A DNA stretch of 64,000 bases. Source: Annona cherimola (lineage: Eukaryota; Streptophyta; Magnoliopsida; Magnoliales; Annonaceae). Made by a program: the position numbers and the translations under genes. The notes below the pieces were generated by a model, which searched no databases, was not told the origin of the DNA, and saw nothing but the letters and a program-made list of their open reading frames with translations. Shown here in pieces: positions 57,801 through 64,000 of the stretch. How positions within the stretch are numbered: the first letter of the stretch is position 1; every line of letters begins with the position of its first letter. Location: assembly GCA_030490835.1 (NCBI GenBank), contig CM059972.1, forward strand, positions 55,409,563 through 55,473,562. The letters are read 5' to 3'.

Positions 57801-58421
57801 AAACATGATTGTACTAATGTGAATTATTTCAATAAAAAGAAGATATGAATGGTTTTATGATGATATGGATGAGTCTATTATGAATAAAGTGTATGCTTAA
57901 GTGACGAATGAAAAGAAAAAAAAATTGGACGAGATCCAATTAAGAACCTGCCGCGTGATCAGAGCAACAATCCCGACTCACATTTACCAATCAAAATCGG
58001 TCCCAGAGTAAGGCTTCTAGGCACCCTGGTTCGGGGCGCCACATAAAGACAGGTGAAAGGAGAGAACCAATGAAGGAGCACAGGTGGAGATTCAAGGAAA
58101 AAATGAATTTCTACAAGTTCCTGTGATTGAACTTTATGAATTGTATGGTTGTATGTTAATGATATTATTGGTGATTGAATGATTTATAATGTTTATGACA
58201 ATGATTTTAAATAACAAAAAATGGTTAAGTATGGAAAATTATGAGATCACATGTGTATATTTCAAATGAAATGTTTAAAAATGATTAAACTCCTAAGGAG
58301 TTAAGATAAAATGGATAAATATCCAAATAGCCCGCCGTGTGACAGGGCAACAATCCTGATCACATTTACCAATCGATAGATCTTGGAGTAAGGTTGTGAT
58401 GCTTGGGTTTGGGGAGCTATA
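51836..58421 (+). mobile_element. Solo LTR-B (TGTAATAC family), nested in LTR-A
   Basis: It starts TGTAATACCCATACCC and ends in the decayed GGGGAGCTATA. A perfect duplication GGATG flanks it (51831-51835 and 58422-58426). LTR-A sequence resumes at TTGCCTAACTAGC, which aligns with LTR-B's own GTTGCCTAGCTAGC near 55162. LTR-B is thus a later copy inserted into LTR-A, about 3.9 kb without LTR-D. Confidence 0.9.
55385..58043 (+). mobile_element. Solo LTR-D (TGTGAAACC chromovirus family), nested in LTR-B
   Basis: It starts TGTGAAACCCC and ends GGGGCGCCACA, 2659 bp. A perfect duplication TAAAG flanks it (55380-55384 and 58044-58048). LTR-A holds the empty site near 58649-58653. It is closely similar to the 3' LTR at 1328-3781. 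Confidence 0.95.
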
Positions 58422-60488
58422 GGATGTTTGCCTAACTAGCTTATATCCAAAGAAATGTCATGCTTTTAAATAATGCATCGCATTGTTCATGACATACCCT
58501 AGACAGGTATAAGGAGCATGTTTTAAGATATACCCTCGAGTGGGTATAATGTGACTTTCCAAGTTTTTTTCAATGACAATGAATTGCCTGAAAACCTTAT
58601 AGCTTGCTTATTGAGTTTCGATTCACAGTTTTGTTTTCCAATTCCTAAAGACAGGTGAAGGGACGAACCATGCAAGGAGCACAGGTGGAGATTCGAAGAT
58701 AAATGAATTTTTACAAGTTACCTATTTATGAACTTTATGAATTGTATGATTGTATTACTGATGACATTAAATGATGATTTAATGTTGTATAAGGATTATG
58801 TTATGTATATGACTATGTGGCGATTTTGACTATAAATAGTGAAAAAATTTTATGGTCAAATGTTAAGAATGAATTATCATGAAATGATTAAGTATGGAAT
58901 TTATGAGATCATATGTGTATATTTCAGATGGAATAATGACCTAAAAAGGCATATGATGGAAATGGAGTATATGAAATGATATAAACTCCTAAGGAGTTAA
59001 GATAAAGTTGATAAATATCCAATAAGCCCGCTGTGTGACAGGACAACAATCCTGATCATGTTTACCAATCGATAGATCTTGGAGTAAGGTTGTGACGCTC
59101 GGGCTGGGGCGCCACAAGAACACAAGCTACTTCCATAAGTGCACACCAGAAAGGAGAAGGAGGAATCATATTACGGTGCTAGAAGATGAGCTTGGAAATT
59201 TGATGAGCAAGCAAACTCAATTGGAAGCACTTACTGCCCAATTCTACACAAACCTATTCACTTCGGATGGGGTGTATGAGGGAAGGAGGATTACAAATTT
59301 GATCTAAAGAAGAATCTTAGATATAGAGAATCAAAGGAGGAGGTAAAAGAGGCGGTTAAAAATATGGACCCCTTCAAGGCTTTTAGCCTGAATGGTATGA
59401 CCTCGAGTTTCTATCAGCACCATTGGAAAACAGTGGGAATGATTGCCTTTGAAGCTTGCAAGAGTTTTCTTCAAGAAAGCTCCACCCATTTTCAAAATAG
59501 TATGATATCATTTATCAATCATAGGAAAATTGTGCTCATTCCTAAAAGATCTGGTGCTACCAAGTTAACGGATTTTAAGCCGATCGGCGTGTGTAATGTT
59601 ATCTATAAGATCTTGGCAAAGATTTTAGCAAATAGACTGAGAAGGGTCCTCACAGGTGTGATCTCAATAATTAGAGCACTTTTGTCCCAGGACGCTTAAT
59701 TACAGACAATATGCTTATTGCTTTCGAGGTCATTCATTTATTGAGAAGAAAGAGGAAGGGTAGGACTGGCGAAATGACAGTAAAGTTAGATATGTCAAAG
59801 ACTTATGATAGAGTCGAATGGAATTACTTATGTCATATTATGAGACAGATGGGTTTTTATAAGAAATGGATTGAGTGGATACATAGTTGCATTTCCACAG
59901 TTACTTACCAAGTCAATATCAATGGGTTTAAGACAAAAGCCTTTAATGCCAATCGAGAATTTCGTCAAGGTGATCCACTCTCCCCTATCTTTTTCTTTTA
60001 TGTGTTGAGGGCTTCTCTGCTCTAATCAAAGAATAACATGATACTAGCCTTCTTCATGGAGTATGATGTGCAAAAATGGCCTGACTATATCTCATCTATT
60101 TTTTCTGATGGTACTCTTCTTTTTCTTCGTGCAAGCATTGGGGAGGTCTCAAATTTAAGAAATTTGATTAGGTTTATAAGTAGGGGTCGAGATAGCGAAT
60201 AAACGTTGACAAAATGGCCATCTTCTTTAGTAGAAATGTTGATAATGGGACGAAGATATAGGTGGAAACGCAGCTTGAGAAATATCTGGGTTTACTTACT
60301 TGGTAAGGGAGATCAAAGGCTCAAGTCTTTTTCAGTTATATTAGACAGAGGGCATCAGAGAAGACTCAGATTTGTAGAGGAAATTACTGTCTGGGGGGTG
60401 GGGAGGGGGAAGAGATCCTAATAAAAGCAGTTGCTCAAGCAATCCCTATCTATACGATGAATCTTTTCCCCCTTCCCAGAAGGCTATA

Positions 60489-63400
60489 TATGGCGCCCCA
60501 ACCCAAGCGTCACAACCCGAGCCTTACTCCAAGATCGTTTATTGATTGGTAATTATGACCAGGATTGTTCCCCTGTCATGCGATAATTTTTTTTAATTCA
60601 CAACATAACATACATTGACAATTCACTCCATAGGAGTTTACCTCATGACAATATGTTCATTTATACTCCCATTTGTCCATTTTAGCCATCAACAAGCCCT
60701 GATATTTACATTCATCATCTATTCTCAACACATCATCTCCATCATATATAATAAACTTTCATATCATTCTTATCACATTGAATTCATACATATAAAAAAC
60801 CTTTCAAATTCTTCATGATAAAGTCAATTCCCATCTCATACATAACATCAAGGAAGTTTGAATTCATGAAAAATAAGCATACCACAATATCACTTCCATA
60901 GGACTTGATCATCCATGTAGATGCATATAAAGGAATGCAGGAATCATATTTCTTCATTTAAACCTGTTCATTTTCTTTGTAATCTTCTTGTACTTGTCTT
61001 AGGGTTTGGAAAATAAATCATGAGTATTAATTCAGTAAGCAAGCTACATTATTTTCGGGCGAAGTTTTTCCTTTGTATAAACATTTTCAAATAGCCAACA
61101 TAATAGCCAACATAGGTATTTCATGGATAACGCATATGCATTATTATCAACATAATATGAACATTCACATCATCCTGCTACCATATCAGGGATGACGCCG
61201 CTAGCCTTTGGCTTATGTTAGCCACTTTGTCACAATGGAGGAGGACAACCTATCTGCTTTCACCTCTAAAGTGAACCTAGTTTCTTGTGTACCATGATCA
61301 TAGACATGCTAGCATGATTTTCAATAATAGACATTTGAATCATAATTTCTCAACACAATTTTTAATGAAACAATATTCGAGTCAATTCGCAATGGTTATA
61401 GGAGTGGCTATCCTTAAATAATTTCAAAAGCATTTAAACAAACAATTTGCAATATATAATCAAAATTTAAGAAAGCAACTTTTCAAAAGTTTGCTTGCTT
61501 ACCTGTAGTCACTTTAGTCCCTTTCTTCCACATTTTCTTTGCCTTTCCCTATATAAATGAAAATAATATTTTATCCATATGCATAGAATTATAAGTACTT
61601 GCGCACCTTAAAGTTTTCCAACCCACATAAATTTACATCAAGCGAACTTAACCCAATTTTCTTTCAAGTTTGGTACCAACTTTTCCAATTCACACATTGG
61701 TGTTGCTTGTGATTTAATTGTGACCATTCTTTCTATTTTGATACCCTTATTTAGGGTAAGCTTTCAAACCATTAAGTTGGACTTAATGTATTGAAATTTA
61801 ACACTTCCCTTTTATCATTTAACACCCATAATTTGCATTCCAAGACATTTATTTATAACTTAGGGCTACTAATTCCAATCGCAAATTTTTGAGATCTTAT
61901 AATTTTCTCAAAACAGCCCTATCCTTTCTCATTTTGTAGTATTTCCCTTTCATTTTTGCAATTTAAGCTAAATATACATGTGATACAATGATCACCCATT
62001 ATCCTTGCCATCCATACCCTTTATGTGCACTCTCTAATCGCACATACATCATGTGATAAACAAATTAATATAAAAGAGAATTTTTCCTTCCATTTTTCTT
62101 AGTTTAAACACTTATTTAAATATTAATTATGGTATAATCATGAAATTGAAATCCCTCAATTAAATGGTTCAAAACAGAAACTTTTCTCCTCTTGATCTCC
62201 ACTTGGACGTCCCCATCACAAAATCATATAAAATAGATTTTCGAATTTTTATCCCAACCATTTGGACGTCCCTTAGTCCCTCCATAAGTGGGATATTTTA
62301 CCCTTATAATTACCTATATACCTTGTTGTCTAAATCAAGTCTCATTTCCACCCTAAATGGATGAAAATTTTACCAAGTTGCTAATCCACATTCCACTCAA
62401 CTATGGTTCATCATATAAGCTTGAAATTTCATAACTTTAACACTAAAACAACTCAATTAATCAATACATAATAAATGCTCAAAACAACTACATATATTTG
62501 GAATCAAAATAAATTTCAACATGGATACTTGTTCCAAACAATCCTAATTCATACATATCATTTCTTTAATGCTTGAAATGAATCTCCCAACTCATTTGAC
62601 ATTTAATAACCACGTCATGGCTATATAAACCATTGATTAATATTCATAAGTGAGTCAAATTTATGAAACATTACTTGAGCAAGAAACCTTTCAAATTATC
62701 AAAAATCAACACATAATCAAGGTACCTACTTGAAATGTTTTTGATGTTTTCTACTTGCCCTAGTTGGGTTCTCCTCTTCTTCTCCCCTTCTTTCCTTTTT
62801 TTTCTTCTTCTCCTCCCCTTGGTTGTACGTCCCTACTAATCCCTTTTTTTTCTCTACTTGTTGTCCACTAGGAATGTCCCAAGTTGCCCCATTTCTCTCT
62901 TTTATATTAGTGCATTTAATCCACCATTTTCCACCTCATTTAAAGCTTAAAATTTGCATACTTATCCACTAATGTATTGTCACCATTTCACCCTTGTAAT
63001 TTCTGTTTTAAATTTTTTTTTTAACAAAAATCTGCCCAAATGTGTCCATGAAATCACATCCACAAGCTGCCCCTTTTTTTGTTTTTTTTCATGAGCATGA
63101 AAGGCTGCCCATTTCCAGCTCCATTTAACATCCCTAATTTCAGCAGCCTTTCCATGCATTTTTTGAATTTTTTGAAGTTAAAAAATTTGCCCCAAAATTC
63201 CCTTCATAGGACCCTCAAATGGGATCATTAATTGCATTGACTTTGCATTACTTGAAATCACTTTTAAAAGGTAAAAAGTCAATGGTTTTTGACCATAAGT
63301 GGTTTAGCATCTTTTCATGAGATTTAGCTTCATTAAATCCATCCATATAATAGGTCACTTTGTTTTAGTCATCCATAAAAATTTCACCTCAAAATAATCA

Positions 63401-63841
63401 TTCTAGTGCAAGATATAAGCATTTGAAAATGTCTCATGAAATTTTATGAAATTAAATCATTATCACCTTAATTTGATCATAATTATTATAATCCACACCA
63501 TTCATTAAGTAGAGCACGTCAATATGTGCCTACCTTCCAAATTTCACATCAATCCGCCTTATATACTTTAAGTTATAAATTTTTCAAGCAATAACCTAAT
63601 TTATCCCATAATTATCAATAATTTAACATAATTAATAGAATTAAATAATCATGCAACGCATCATTTCCTACAACTCATTTTGTCTTTTGTGCACATTAAT
63701 CCACATTGAGCAAAGGAAATTAATTTAATTACCTTACTCAGTTATTTGTCCTAATCTCATTTATTTAATTCAAAACATACAATAATAATTATTAAATTCC
63801 TAAATTACATTTATGGATCTCCAAATGTCTTAGGTATCACA
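60489..63841 (-). mobile_element. Solo LTR inside LINE ORF2, 3.35 kb
   Basis: On the plus strand it starts TATGGCGCCCC (TGTGGCGCC with one G-to-A change) and ends GTATCACA. A perfect duplication CTATA flanks it (60484-60488 and 63842-63846), and the LINE frame continues across. It shares the terminal module with the other LTRs but is otherwise a distinct family. GGACGTCC occurs twice (62205 and 62264). Confidence 0.9.
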
Positions 63842-64000
63842 CTATATGAGGATATTGAGAGTACATTGAGCCAATTTTGGTAAGGGGATAAGGATGGGAA
63901 ATGTAAGATGTGTTGGGGAGAGCCAACCCATGGGAAGCCATTCCTACGATTTTCTTGTGGGAAGCCTTCTATCTACCGTCTATTTTCGTTGGACTGTTTG

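Larger units (their letters stand above)
45340..59116 (+). mobile_element. Solo LTR-A (TGTAATAC family) with three nested LTRs
   Basis: It starts TGTAATACTCAGACCC and ends GGGGCGCCACA. Flanks AGAAT (45335-45339) and AGAAC (59117-59121) differ by one transition, and the LINE frame resumes directly after. Its own sequence is 45340-46795, 49961-51835 and 58427-59116, about 4.0 kb. The rest is LTR-C and LTR-B, with LTR-D inside LTR-B. There is no internal retroelement domain. Confidence 0.85.
44258..64000 (+). pseudogene. LINE (L1-type) ORF2 remnant in three pieces
   Basis: Coding pieces are 44258-45339, 59117-60488 and 63842-64000. Piece 1 starts MSILAWNYRGLGN and has the AP-endonuclease motifs WHIIGIYGNP and WVVIGDFNEV, then TSNHCPILL. 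Piece 2 resumes at NTSYFHKCTPERRRRNHI and holds RT blocks ([51 protein letters not shown]). The active-site box near 60101-60112 reads FSDG, so a catalytic Asp is lost. Piece 2 ends RRLY and piece 3 continues EDIESTLSQFW. LTR-A (45340-59116) and the solo LTR at 60489-63841 interrupt it. Many stops and frameshifts add to the decay, and the element continues past the window. Confidence 0.88.

Noticed and set aside
58024..58043. LTR terminus resembling a tRNA-Lys 3' end (TTCGGGGCGCCACA), or its complement as a primer site
   Set aside because: The likeness is to animal tRNA-Lys3 as I know it, not to plant tRNA-Lys, and it lies at the LTR 3' end, where no primer site is expected.
45340..59116. LTR-A and LTR-B as the two LTRs of one element with its inside deleted
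   Set aside because: LTR-B is flanked by GGATG on both sides and LTR-A sequence continues after it, so it is a separate insertion inside LTR-A.
1..64000. CRISPR arrays, bacterial operons or phage genes
   Set aside because: The regular arrays here lie within plant LTRs and lack spacer/repeat structure, and all identifiable proteins are plant or plant-transposon types.

Overview
This is repeat-rich nuclear DNA from a flowering plant, probably a eudicot with a large, retrotransposon-filled genome. The evidence is plant-type Sirevirus, chromovirus and L1-like elements, plant hAT, MULE and Tourist-type elements, and a bZIP60 gene with plant exon structure. I cannot name the species.

Layout. 1-3781: an edge-truncated copia LTR inserted in the integrase of a decayed Ty3/gypsy chromovirus, followed by that chromovirus's 3' LTR. 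3782-10980: AT-rich DNA holding a ~0.9 kb segment present twice (each copy with a remnant of a mitochondrial-type tRNA-Gln), an 82-bp tandem repeat and a MULE-type MITE. 10981-21962: one complete minus-strand copia element of Sirevirus type (TSD TTATA, two ~1.6 kb LTRs, tRNA-iMet primer site, two polypurine tracts). Its gag-pol has many stops but its extra env-position ORF is open. 21963-25280: three Tourist-like MITEs and a hAT-type element. 26435-28882: the only convincing cellular gene, bZIP60, a membrane-anchored ER-stress transcription factor in three exons with an IRE1-type splice hairpin. 29553-35393: a large solo LTR. 35405-37615: foldback DNA, a second hAT-type element and a tRNA-derived SINE with a 16-bp TSD. 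About 39000-64000: one decayed L1-type LINE split by three insertion clusters that together hold seven solo LTRs, nested up to four levels deep (LINE > LTR-A > LTR-B > LTR-D).

Main theme. Eight solo LTRs with matching target duplications stand against one complete element, so LTR-LTR recombination has dominated here. Several LTR families carry tandem arrays of short palindromes: GTCGAC, GGCGCC, GGACAT/ATGTCC and GACCGCAGTC. In two families the array lies just upstream of the LTR TATA box. In the Sirevirus the GTCGAC array also recurs inside the element, between pol and the extra ORF, where it could act as a second promoter. A ~95-bp module ending in GGGGCGCCACA closes several otherwise divergent LTRs.

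All boundaries and comparisons were read by eye. No alignment, folding or database search was run.
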